This document shows positions 32,445 through 42,880 of a DNA stretch of 64,000 bases, piece by piece. Within the stretch, counting starts at the first letter, position 1, and each line of letters opens with the position of its first letter. Source of the stretch: Shiraia sp. slf14. Taxonomy: Eukaryota > Ascomycota > Dothideomycetes > Pleosporales > Shiraiaceae. The position numbers and the translations under genes were made by a program. Under the pieces are notes generated by a model. The model saw only the letters and a list, made by a program, of their open reading frames with translations. It had not been told where the DNA came from and made no database searches. The DNA is taken from assembly GCA_000498155.1 (NCBI GenBank), contig AXZN01000026.1:434001-498000 (forward strand). The letters run 5' to 3'.

Positions 32445-33113
32445 TTAGCAGGTGCATTTCCCACCACACCCCAGGCCCGGAACGTTGCATTGTTCGGCGG
32501 TTGAGCATCTTGCCCAGTCACCTCTACCGCCATTGACTGCAACCCAGCACCACTTGCCATAAGAGCGAGGGCGACCGCATCGGTGCCAGCACCAGCCATC
32601 CTTGTTGCAGCCGTAGTCATTTACATACCAGCAAGCTTTCTTCTCCAGATTGGAACGGCGACGTCGCTCGATAGGGTTCGCGATGGTAACGTCATTGTCA
32701 TTGGGCTCCGGTCCCGCATTGGTGCCATAGGCAGGATGGTCGTTGCATTTGCGGTACTAGATCGCGCGATTGGTGTTAGTCATAATAGGATATACTATCG
32801 TGGTGAACATACGAGAGAAGGATCGGCTCCCTCAGGGACCTTCATGACACCCAAGCGGCCGCATTCCTGAGCAACTTCTTCGGCAGTTTGAGTGCGTTGG
32901 GTGGTCACGGTATCCAGCATAGGTTGATCGTGGCCCGTAGGATGCTCGCGACAAAGGAAGTACTATTCAACATATTAGCTTTTGGGGCACTGGGACAATC
33001 GGCGATGATACCTCAGATGGGTTGGCTCCTTCAGGGATTTTCTCGACACAAGTCTGCTGCAAGGCCGCTGTGGCTACAGTGGCCAAGAGGAAAGTGATGA
33101 AGAATGGCCTCAT
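32445..33113 (-). CDS. Secreted pro-protein with duplicated N-terminal module and 10-Cys C-terminal domain
   Basis: Three exons (33113-33012, 32962-32813, 32756-32445; introns 49 and 56 nt) give 187 residues. No ORF over 70 codons shows it, so it is easily missed. Residues 1-18 are a signal peptide. Two copies of a module follow, each of the form K-[IV]-P-E-G-A-[ND]-P-S-x|Y-x-x-C-x-[ED]-H-P, and each is cut by a phase-0 intron at the same place (bar). Then come a basic stretch R-R-R-R and a K-K pair, likely Kex2-type processing sites, and a ~63-residue domain with ten cysteines and a W-C-W ... W-C-W pattern. I recall similar uncharacterised secreted proteins in plant-pathogenic fungi, but cannot name a family. 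Candidate effector or antimicrobial-type peptide is inference only. Confidence 0.82.
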
Positions 33114-34122
33114 GGTTGCGATTCAATGTAGCACTTGAACGCGAGGTAGGAGCCTGAGTGCTGTATCGTAAACCTTTGAACAGTTTCGTTAGAATTGTGA
33201 GCGATATCAATTTATATTAGGGTAAGGAAGGCATACCAGTCCTTTGCTGTGTAGGAGAAGAGCGGTGGTGTGTTCAATGTGGGCGATGAGGCGCTCTTAT
33301 ACGTAGGTATGCTACGGAGTGAATGTTTGTTATAGTGGTACAAACTAACAGTTCACCTTTACCTTTACCTCCACCTTTACCTTGACCCTGGTGTTTTGCC
33401 TTGGCGCTCCTGCCGTTTTCCCATGACGAAAGTAAACTTAGTGCGCAGCAACAAATAGTTTGCCCTGTCAAGTCTCATCTTTTGCAATCTCCAAGAAATT
33501 AGTACTTTGGTTCGTGAGCTGAGAAGAGCCACCCCTAGCACTACAACAACTGAGATTGGCAAGGATGTGAGGTTCCAGGAAGGCAGCGCAGAGGACCAGC
33601 CTGTTGCCTCCAATGCTACCTAGTCATGGCAGCAAGAAACGGGCCCTTGCTCGCTTCTTTTTTTAAACGTTCGCTATTGGCCGCCAGATAAACGATATAT
33701 TGGAATAGAGCAACAATTACTCTTCTTCGTATGACCTTGATGTCAGGTAGTGAAGTGATACTCACATCGATCATCACGAATTTAAGTAAATAATTCCTAA
33801 CGTTTAACATTCTCGTTTCTCTTTCCTCTTCACTGGATTGACTGCTTCCTTCTGCTCCTGTTTAATCGTGTTCGATGTTTACGCTGAAGTCAATTAATCG
33901 AATGTCTTTCAAGGTACACGATAGGACAGACAGTAAGACGAGGTTGTTTAACAACATTATCCTTAGAATCGACAGATATAGGCTGGACCATTCATCTCAT
34001 TCTCCTTCATAAAAAACCCATGAGGATGTACTTGCCCAAAAAAAAGGCGTGGTATTATCATATCTTTTGACAATATATTTCATACAATCTCCCTCCCCTC
34101 CCCTCTCTCTTCTATCCCACAT
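33114..34122. other. Intergenic
   Basis: About 1 kb between two minus-strand genes. It holds the promoter of the 10-Cys protein and the 3' UTR of the SCP2 gene. A short ACCTTT-type repeat is at about 33355-33382. Minus-strand frames near 33274-33613 look like composition artefacts. Confidence 0.45.
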
Positions 34123-34709
34123 CTACAACTTCGCCACAGTCTGCGCCTTCTTAAGGATAGGATCCAACTTAGTAGCCTTCATAACATCGCCCTTGACCTT
34201 CAACTTGCCGCTCATAAACAGCTTCTGCGCGTTCGCCTTGCCAGCAACGAGCTTGCCAAAGTCGGCGTCGCTGAGGACAAGTGTGACAGCGGCCTTCTTG
34301 CCTGCGGGTGCGGCGCCCTTGCCGACGGTGCCGGACTCCTTGAGGTCAATGTACCATGACTCCTCCTTGCCGGCGTTCTTGAGGGTGAATGCGAAGACGG
34401 CGCCGCCTTTCTTGATGGCTTCTTGGCGGTCGGCGTCCGAGGCGGAGAGGGCGCGGGAGATTTCGTCGAAGGCGGCGGAGGCGGGGAAATCAGCTGGTGG
34501 TGTGAGTTAGTTGTGTTGTTGACGCTTGGGGTGGGTGAAGGAAGTGTGGTGCGTGGGTGATTATGCATGCTGAGTGGTGATAGGACAAAGGCGTTTTGTT
34601 GTCGCGATACATCGCTCACCATGCGCAATCATGATGGAGTATTCTCGAGCGCCCAAATGCAATCACACGACCTAAATGAGACTGTAAACATACCAGATGC
34701 GAGAGACAT
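34123..34709 (-). CDS. SCP2 sterol-carrier / lipid-transfer domain protein
   Basis: Two exons (34709-34694 and 34493-34123; intron about 200 nt) give 128 residues. The first exon is only 16 nt and encodes M-S-L-A-S. The body is a single SCP2 domain: amphipathic start (F-D-E-I-S-R-A-L), W-Y-I-D-L-K strand, L-S-D-A-D-F, the K-L-x-x-G-K-x-x-A-Q-K-L-F-M-S-G-K-L-K-V-K-G-D helix-strand block, and M-K-A-T-K-L-D-P-I-L at the end. Known role: non-specific binding and transfer of sterols and acyl chains, usually peroxisomal. The C-terminal T-V-A-K-L is compatible with a PTS1-like signal (A-K-L), supporting peroxisomal import. Length is typical for stand-alone fungal SCP2 proteins. Confidence 0.92.
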
Positions 34710-35613
34710 GATGGCGGTCTTTGTTTGTGATGTGATACGTCAAGCGTTGCAATAGATGGATTCGGAAGCAGATGGAACTCCTTAAGCTGATGCAGGCAAA
34801 GCAGAACGATTAAGTACAATGAGACAGAGGGTAAGAGATGTACAGAGGACAAGGTTCGGGGTTATATGAATAGCTCGGTGGCTCGTGATTGAAGTGATGT
34901 CGGTTGCATAATGGGGAAAGTCCGGGGAAAGCATGTGAATTGCGCCAAGGCACCAGTACTAGATGCCGAGGCATGACGCCGCACACGTGATTTATGGGGG
35001 ATGCTAAACTGAATGGAGGCATCGCGCGCATCGTCGGATGGACAGGCTAGTGTTGCGAAGCGTGGATGGCCAAATGTGTATGGGGGTGCGAGGGCGCTAG
35101 ATTCTGACGGGAAAAGATTCACGTTGATAGTGAACGTTTTTTTCGTGCGTAAGGAGTCGTGGCCTTCACGGCTTGTGCTGGTAAGCATCAGTAAAAGACA
35201 CGTGCTTATGTGCGCAAGGTACCGTTGAACTATCTTCACGCGGGTGGAGAGGACTATGGCCGAGCACACTAGGAAATTATCATTGAAAGATCGTAGGTAA
35301 GTAAGCGACTAACTATCTCATGTCATAGATACATGTAACTGTTAAAAGGAGTTTCGTAAAGTATACTCATGAAGGCCGTTCAAGGGCATAAGAAGGAGCG
35401 TCGTCATGCATCAGGACATGAAATCAAAAGAGATAGAGAAAAGAACGAAATGTGAAAACAATCATCATCGCCTTATGACATACTAGAAGAGATGTAAACG
35501 CCGTTTTGTACCCGGGGTATCAACCGTGATTATCTTGACAAGACACAGCACCTCCATCTTACAACACCAAGGAATATAAAATGTAACAGTAACAATACTT
35601 CCCCACACCTACC
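34710..35613. other. Intergenic
   Basis: About 0.9 kb holding the SCP2 gene promoter and the 3' UTR of the minus-strand F-box gene. No gene is seen. Confidence 0.5.
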
Positions 35614-37288
35614 TTACTTCCACGAGGAGAGTCTGAGGAACCGCTTCATGTGGTCTCCTCCGAAGAAACTCTCCTTGTTCGCTGCAGGAGAGCCCTTCTT
35701 GCTTAACGTACGATTTGGCCTGCTAAGCCATCTTGATAGCGCATGCGCACTGCGCTGCGAACCACCACTGACTTCCTCAATGGCATGATCCACCTCTTCC
35801 AGCAAAGGCCCCATGATGCGAGGCTCGCAATCCACAGGCGACAGCATAATTGGCACATCCATGACTTCTTCCTGGGTACTCTTCCAGCGGTCATTGCCTG
35901 CAATGGATGTCAATGGCGCAAGAGCATCGTCCCAATCGCCCTCGCGCAATTTGACGTCTTCGAAATTGAACTCGACGAGCGAGCGACGGTGCTTGTTGAT
36001 AAAATCTGCGATTTGAGTCGAGTCCATAACGGCATTTTCGAGCTCCATGTAGCGTAGACGTGAGAACTTCAAAGGCCGTGGGCCCTTGACGGTACCGCGC
36101 ATGGAGGGATGCATGCATTCTTCTTGTACAGGGAGCATGCAAGGTTCTCTGTCGAGAGATAAGGGAGATGGGCCGCGTTCACCTTTCCAGCGGAAGAAGA
36201 GACGGGTGATACCACGTGACAGTGTGCGGAGGTAAGCATGAAGAGTGCGCAAATGCTCAAGAGATTGAGCGCGGGCGCGCATAGAGCTTGAGGAGAAAGA
36301 AATAGACTCCATACAAATCGAGAGATGTCTGATTTGGCCCCATCGCTTTGCTGATGAAGCTGTGCTCCCAAATCCGTGCATGGGGTGAAGATACAAGAGA
36401 CCGCCAGCATGGATAGGATGTAAAGAAAGAGAAGTGAGACTGTACAATGGTGCGCGCTCAACGGCTATTCTCAGAGAGATGAGTGCATAATCCACGGCGC
36501 TTCGGCAATTGCGCGGCGCAGCATTATGTCCTGGACAAGAGACTTTGAGATGTGTGAGATTGGTGAGTTCTGAAAAAGCAGCAACGAAAGCAGGAACATT
36601 TGTAGCTGCATGGAAGAGAGGAGGGTATTGTTTGATTAGAAGGTCTTGCATTTCCCACGATCCATATTTGGGCGTCTTGTCTTTTGCTGGGCCGCTTTGA
36701 GGATTTTGGACCTGGGGTTCGTAGATGAATTGCTTTTCTGCGCCAGTTTCAGGGTCGACGATAGGTGGTAGGAAGGTGTCTGCGCTATGTGGCATGTGGA
36801 AGGTAAAGGTCTTGACATGGTGACCTATTCTTGACAACGCTTCAAGACGCGCTGGCTTGGAGAAGGTAGAAGTTTTGAAGGTGGTAGTAATTGATCCGAA
36901 CAGATGAGGCGCAGCGCGTGACGAGAAGTCATGGCAAACAAGGCGGAAGTTGGCAAGGTCTTCAGTTTCGAGATGTTCGAGCAGGTTGTCGCGACATTGG
37001 TCGTTCAGCCAGAAGCGCAGGAAAACAGAGCTTGTGGAAAGGACCAAGTTGCATATTGAGCTATTGGAGCGCGTTGCTTCATCACTGTCAACATGGTTGT
37101 TCGCGCACACGCGCAGGGAAGGTCTTACATCGTCCACTTGCAGTTGTGGCAGGCGTCAAGGGGATTTCACCAAACAGAAGTTTTGAACTTGAGCGCGACA
37201 CAGTTGTTGCCGCACTCGCATAGCTACTTTGGCTCTCACCTGAGTAAGAGCGCTTCAGCGACGGTGGTGACTGTCGCTGGGGATGCAT
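35614..37288 (-). CDS. F-box/LRR-like protein; 5' exon uncertain
   Basis: A long open frame (37137 to 35614, 507 codons) holds an F-box-like start (L-L-E-H-L-E-T-E-D-L-A-N-F-R-L-V-C-H-D-F) and leucine-rich segments such as L-T-N-L-T-H-L-K-V and L-T-S-L-S-L. The frame has no ATG before the F-box, so at least one upstream exon must exist. A Ser-rich frame with ATG at 37288 is the best candidate, for example donor at 37239 and acceptor ending 37137. That acceptor ends in AAG and the intron would be 103 nt, so this junction is weak. Role by family: substrate receptor of an SCF ubiquitin ligase; the substrate is unknown. A second F-box protein lies at 18534 with no clear similarity outside the F-box. 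Confidence 0.65.
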
Positions 37289-38832
37289 GGTGTTCTGGTG
37301 GTCGTCGCATTCAAATTGTTTCGTCCAAAGTCGTTAGAGTTGGTCGTCAAGAGGCAAATAGTAAATTGCAAATCGCATAAAAATCGTGAAATGTTTCGTT
37401 TCAACCACCAGGGCGTCGATTAGGGTCCTCAGGAAACATATCCAGGCATCGTCTGCATTTACCAGCCTTCGCGTCCGGTGGAGCCATGGTGCACGTGAGA
37501 TGCAGGTGTGAGTCAAACATGTTGTTGTCGACCCAACGCTTCCGCCGTTCAAAGTCACCTCTACTACATCCGGCCAGATGATTGAGAGCAAAACACGACC
37601 ATATCGCGCTGGGGGAGCGTGTCTTTATGGTGTTCGACGTGACGATTCGACCGAGCGGTCGAGTGGGGCTGCAGCCTGTAGGCGGCTTGAAACGTTTCAC
37701 GCGGGCTGGCCTATGGGATGTAGAGACGGTGGTGGTAGTGTATGCAGCCCATGCAGTAGCCCTGCAGAAGCTTCTTGGACATGGTGGCTGGGCAGACAGG
37801 ACTGGCGGTCAGCCCTCCAAGAGTCGCGTGTAGGTGGGGATGTGCGGGATCTAACGCGTTGTACCTTTTTGTGCGTTGCTGTGGTGAGTCGCGATTCGAG
37901 GATTTAATGCCCAAAAAATGCATTTGCTGCGTTGGTGCGCGTCTACCCGTGTGTTTCGAGATGCAATCATGCAACCATGTGGCCGATTAGAATCAAAGTT
38001 ATCGATTGCTAGCCGGCAAGGCGCGTGGCATGGCATAGGGCTGGATCCATATCAACACCAAATTACCATCACCACTCTTGTCTAAAGTCATATAACTAGC
38101 CAACTTTCTCAAGGAATGACTTTAAGTTAAAGGAAACGCCAGATACTGCACAATGTCGATCATGATCGAAGTATTGACCATAAAAAACACTACGCATTAT
38201 CAGTACTTACTCATATCTTCGAACGAACTCAACGTAACTCCCTTCACGCACTCCGCATTCACAACTCTGGTGGCCAAAACATCCCCACACGTTTCGCGTT
38301 CGCGTCTTGTTCGCAGCATCGCGCATCCCAACCGTGGCTGTCTTGGCATGGCCCAGTCATACTTCGTACATCCACCCACCACCAACATCGAAAAATCCCG
38401 CAGCTGCGTCTGTTTTTTTGCCGCTTGATTGACCGGTCACTGCCTCTTCCCCTCTTTTTAGTCACCATCACACCTTGCCGGCGTCTTGCATCTAGAGAGC
38501 AGGTGTTACATTGTACAGGAATCCTTGAGTGTAAGCAAGTGAAACCGCAAAGTCAAATGATTGGACACGAGTCACTCCCCGCCAGAAGGTGCTGAAACGC
38601 AAAGTCATGAATTTTTACACATCAGTTTCATCTTCAAGGTGTTCCATTGTATTAGTAGTGTAGCGTATTAGATGATTGGAAGAAGAACAATGTAGAGTAA
38701 ATGTATCCCTGCATGTCGCCACTTCAGAATGTTTTTGTTGTGGCCTGACGGGCTCGACCTAAATCGATCGTGTCTCACGCGGGCCTTGCCGCGACCTCAG
38801 GGTTTCGACTCATTCAATGCAGTTGGGCAGAA
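37289..38832. other. Intergenic
   Basis: About 1.5 kb. Holds the promoter of the F-box gene and the 3' UTR of the arrestin gene. Open frames of about 60-110 codons (for example 37401-37700 minus, 37578-37907 plus) lack motifs and were not called. Confidence 0.45.
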
Positions 38833-40432
38833 CTACCGTCTCTTCTCGTCTGAAAACCTTGGCGCTCCTTCTGGCACAGGTGGTGGTTGATAACTACCTC
38901 TGTAACCATTGATGGGCGGTAAATCTTGTCCGACTGCCTCTTCATAACTGGGCGGCGCATCTTCGAAACCTCCTGGTGGGCCTTGCACAGGATGTTGTGG
39001 TTGTGCTGCTGATGATCCAGGGAAAGCTCCTCCACCGTTTGCAAATCCAGAATAAGTAGGAGTAGTGGGTGTATGTGGAGCTTGGGATTGCTGCAATGGA
39101 GGAACATTGAGCGCATTAGGATTATTGACCTTGTTGGCTTCAGCTGTTAAAGTAGCATCCAAAAGTGCTTTAGGGGGTGCAATGCCAGAGTAAACTTTGA
39201 CTGGTAGCCTCAAAGGAAGCACCACAAGCTGATCCTCGCCATGTTTGTAACTCCCATAGCCAATACCCACGCGCACTTCAAGTTCGTAAAAACGCGAGAG
39301 ATTGCATGTTGTGAACGTTGGAGGCACTGTATTCGGTATTGGCTTTCCTGACCAATACTCTGGGTTAATAGCTGTCTCGGTATCTACTGGATCGGTGGGC
39401 ATTCCGACGGGTATGTTCATGTTACTGAACGAGCAGAGAATCCAGCTGTTAGATTCAGTACGAGTGACCTCATGTGAGCGCACCTTCGTATAGCCAATCA
39501 GCTCTATCTGGAGCATTTGAAGATATATGTTTTTGTTACGCTCGCTGACATTCTTCATCAGTAGTCGTAAAGGTAAGTCTTTGTTCAATGTCAAGATTGC
39601 TGGATTTGGAAGTCGAGCATCCATAGCCACTCGTGGTGGAACAGTTGCTGAAGCTGCTGGAGTTACTGGAGAAGATGGTACACTCGTCGACGAGCTCATT
39701 CTTTCAAAAAGGCCGGGCTTTTTGCCTTTTCCTGATAGACTAGGGGCATTTTCGAGGAATTGATGCTGCCGCCGGGCGTATGCCTCGCCGTCTGTTTTGT
39801 CTGGTCGTGGCGGCTCAATCGGCAACATTGTAAAATTCGCAATTGCTCTGGGGTTCTCTTTGAAGAATTGTGGTCGATTTACAGTGACTTTTGCATAGTA
39901 TCTAATTTCGGCTTCACCGGGAAATCCAGAAAGCGATGGTGGTAATGTTGCTTTGATATGATGCGTCGCTGGTCGCACGAATCCAGGAATCGCATCTGAG
40001 AACGACATCGGGTTTACTGCCTGTTGCTGGCATTGTGTGTTCAAAGGTATCTACTTGATGTCAATCATACATATCCGATTGTAAAAAGAGTCTAGACATA
40101 AGTACTTTAAAGCTAAAGGGATACTCGTAGGTGCCTGGGTTAATCGCAAAACTGGCCTTTGGATTCGCCAATAGGTCCTGCTGGGATACATTGGTGGGCC
40201 ATAAAACAGCTGTTTTGTAAAGGAATTTGTGAACTTCGAGGACTGGCCTTTGCTTATCGGGCCTGCTAGGGTGGACTGGTGCCAGGAGGCGCGTTTTTGC
40301 TTCACCCTCGAGCTTCACAATGACACTGCTGATCGTGGTGGGGTTTGGCACTCGCAAAATCACGTTCCCTTGTATGACGTCGAGATTCGTGTAATGATCG
40401 TGTGGGTGCTGAAGAGCAATTGAAACGTTCAT
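38833..40432 (-). CDS. Alpha-arrestin with PY motif (ubiquitin-ligase adaptor)
   Basis: Two exons (40432-40106 and 40050-38833; 55-nt intron) give 514 residues. The N-terminal half is an arrestin-N beta-sandwich (I-Q-G-N-V-I-L-R-V, L-E-G-E-A-K-T-R-L, G-T-Y-E-Y-P-F-S-F-K). The second half is arrestin-C-like (N-K-D-L-P-L-R-L, I-Q/E-L-I-G-Y-T). A disordered Pro-rich tail carries P-P-S-Y (about 475-478), the WW-domain ligand recognised by Rsp5/HulA-type HECT ligases. Known role of yeast ARTs: they tag plasma-membrane transporters and receptors for ubiquitination and endocytosis. The Ser-rich insert (M-S-S-S-T-S-V-P-S-S-P) could be phosphoregulated. Which transporter it controls is unknown. Confidence 0.9.
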
Positions 40433-41083
40433 GGCGATGGACTAGGTTGCCCGATTTGTGCTGGCAAGCGTGCGACTTTATACTGGTGCCTATTATGGGA
40501 TTGGGTACTGGTAGAGTCTGTGGAGGTGAAACGACATAACAAAGCTTTCAGGTGTTGTCGTAAAGTCAGTCGCTTGTTAAATGTACTTAATTCAGCACAA
40601 GCATTTATGTTGTTGGCGGCACAGCCGGCCGTACGCGTGTCAATACTGTTTGGACGTGCTGTGGTGGTCGTAGGCTGAAAAATCACAATCGGCATGCTCG
40701 GAGGGGCTCTCTTTCGTATCAAGGGTCCCGCACACGTCATAGCTAAGCACTATATTCATTGTAGTCTACTCAAACCAAAAACGGCCATCTTTCTCAACAT
40801 CTTCAGAAAGTCGTTAAGTAGTTCTCCAAAAACCTCGAGCGAGTTCATCGTTTGTTTTATTTTTCCGCATGCATATGTTGTGACACGGTACGACCCTGTC
40901 AGAATGATGACACTGCACAGCCACAGCCAAGCCGTATTCCCGTGTCAAACAGCCCCTTGTTCTCACAGGAGCTATGTGTTACTGGGCGAAACATCGTCTC
41001 AGTCAAGCCTCATCAGCTGAAGCCTTACGCGTCCTTACAGCATTTTGGGGCCATATAACGTTGTCGTGCTGGCTACTTGGTAT
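40433..41083. other. Intergenic
   Basis: About 650 bp between minus-strand genes: arrestin promoter and lipase 3' UTR. No gene is seen. Confidence 0.5.
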
Positions 41084-42507
41084 CTACAAGCCTTCTTTGG
41101 CTAGCATATCTAATCAACCTCGTCAGGCCTGACAGGACAAAGAGTAGAGTACTATGGAAAACTTACCGCAAATATCAAGGTAGAAGGCTATAGCGTTAAA
41201 GCTGCACGTCGCTTAGCAAGGCAAGGCATACTTGACTTGAAGGGGCTTTTGCATACTTTCGCTTGCTTCCTGTAAGCTCCCAGAAGAACCATTTCATGCG
41301 ATTTGTCCAATTGATCAGGTCAAGATGGCTCACCCCAATGAGGGTCCCTTTGTAGTCGCCCCAGCGGCTTGACTGCACACTGGTAATATCATCAGGACAC
41401 GTTGGTAATAACTTACATGTCGTCACGTACCTAACTAGTCCGTCATTGAGCCCCTCTTCTCGTTTCACAATCGCATGTGAAGCAGCAAAGACTGACCAAC
41501 GGTTTGGTTCAAGTGATGCGCCATAAGAGTAATATTTGACATCCTCGACATCGGGTGTCCTTTCATTAAAGGATGTTGTCATGTATTTCTGCGTAAGCTG
41601 AGAGAAAGCTCCGGTCTCGAAGCCAAAATATTCCATCACCTTGTAAATTCGCTTCACTTGACTAGCTGTAGATGGTCAGCATAATATGGTTAAAGACGCT
41701 TAGCACTTACGCCCTATCGCCTCAAACATGTAGTCTGCGAAAGCTGAGCCTCGATGCGGGGAGGCTATCGTAGTTAGAGAAAGGATTTTGAAATCAGTCG
41801 GGCGAAGCCGGCTAATCATGTAGCGAGAGTCGAGGCCACTACAAAAGCTCAGTGTCTATTATGTTCATTTTGGAAGATGATTTTACCCCTAAGGCTCGTC
41901 AGCTTGTAGATACCATGAATCCTGGTCACCATACCATGCTATGTCTACTGCGCGTTAGTCCGAAGCAAGCCAATGACCAAATACAGGTTTTACATACGCT
42001 ATTATGTTGACTTGTTTTCCTTTTGCTCGTTGCGAGATGCTTTCGGCCAATTTGGCAGCTCGTGCTTCAATGCTGCCACTAGGTGGAACTGCTGCCACGA
42101 TAACTTCGATACCATTTTTGGCTAATGCCTCTTTGATACCACGCCAGTAGTGGAGGCCAGGGAGAAAACGCCCAGCGACCCGTAGCTCGTCGAAGCCTAA
42201 AAGGCCATGCGCGAGGATGATGGTGTGTTTCTAAAAGGTTAGTATGCAACATGACAAGTAGACCAGGAAACATACAGGCGCGGCTGGGGTTTGTTATCAA
42301 AGTGCACTTAGCAGTTTCATGCTCAATCAGCTTACCATATTTCTCTTTCAGTGTAGCAAATTCGTCTGTAATCTTCCGTCCAGAATCGTCAAGCCGTGGG
42401 TCTTCCTTGCGCCATTGTGTAGCGCTAAAACAACGCTGGGTGTGCTGCTTCTGTAGAAAGATTGATTTATTAGAGCGGTATGTCGCTCGAACGCAGATTC
42501 GTATCAT
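41084..42507 (-). CDS. TGL2-like lipase with three microexons
   Basis: Ten exons: 42507-42336, 42283-42276 (8 nt), 42230-41998, 41944-41935 (10 nt), 41888-41887 (2 nt), 41838-41711, 41665-41431, 41379-41257, 41201-41167 and 41109-41084. All nine introns are GT-AG, 45-57 nt. They sum to 972 nt, giving 323 residues. The N-terminus is Arg-rich and lacks acids, so a mitochondrial presequence is likely. The oxyanion motif H-G-L-L-G (68-72) and the nucleophile elbow A-H-S-M-G-G (Ser140) are alpha/beta-hydrolase marks; a late S-H-L-D-L-I-N-W probably holds the catalytic His. The match to yeast Tgl2 (mitochondrial triacylglycerol lipase) and fungal homologues is by remembered motif order. Without the 8-nt exon the frame is lost before H-G-L-L-G; without the 2-nt exon the G-x-S-x-G motif cannot form. 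The start at 42507 is the first ATG in frame. Confidence 0.85.
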
Positions 42508-42880
42508 TGGGTGCAGCACATGTTATGTTGTGCATGTTGGTGTTGAAGCCCTGTGCTTAAACTCTGGTTCGCGTTGCAGTGACGTAACCGAGGCAAGCTA
42601 ACGCGATATGCATGATATTGGCAATGAAATGCAGAGAGGGAGCCCAAAGGGTAGTCAATCATAAGTGAGTTGATGTAGAGAATTGAAGTTCAGCATAGAT
42701 TCTGGGAATGTCTATGGCTCAAATCTTGGAAAAGTCATGTACACTTGGCTGCTGGTGCACGCTGTATAAGACCCATGATAGCTGCCTTCTCTGAATTTGA
42801 CGACCTGCTGGACGTCATGCTGCTACAGTCCCAGTGATTCCCAGACTGTTCATTGCTCCTCATATACACTCGACCTCTTC
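42508..42880. other. Intergenic
   Basis: About 370 bp between the V-ATPase G stop and the lipase start, both on the minus strand. Nothing recognised. Confidence 0.5.

Noticed and set aside
41839..41934. Single 96-nt lipase intron with a GTGACC donor
   Set aside because: It would give H-S-M-V-C-G, destroying the conserved G-x-S-x-G, while the two-intron reading restores the motif exactly.
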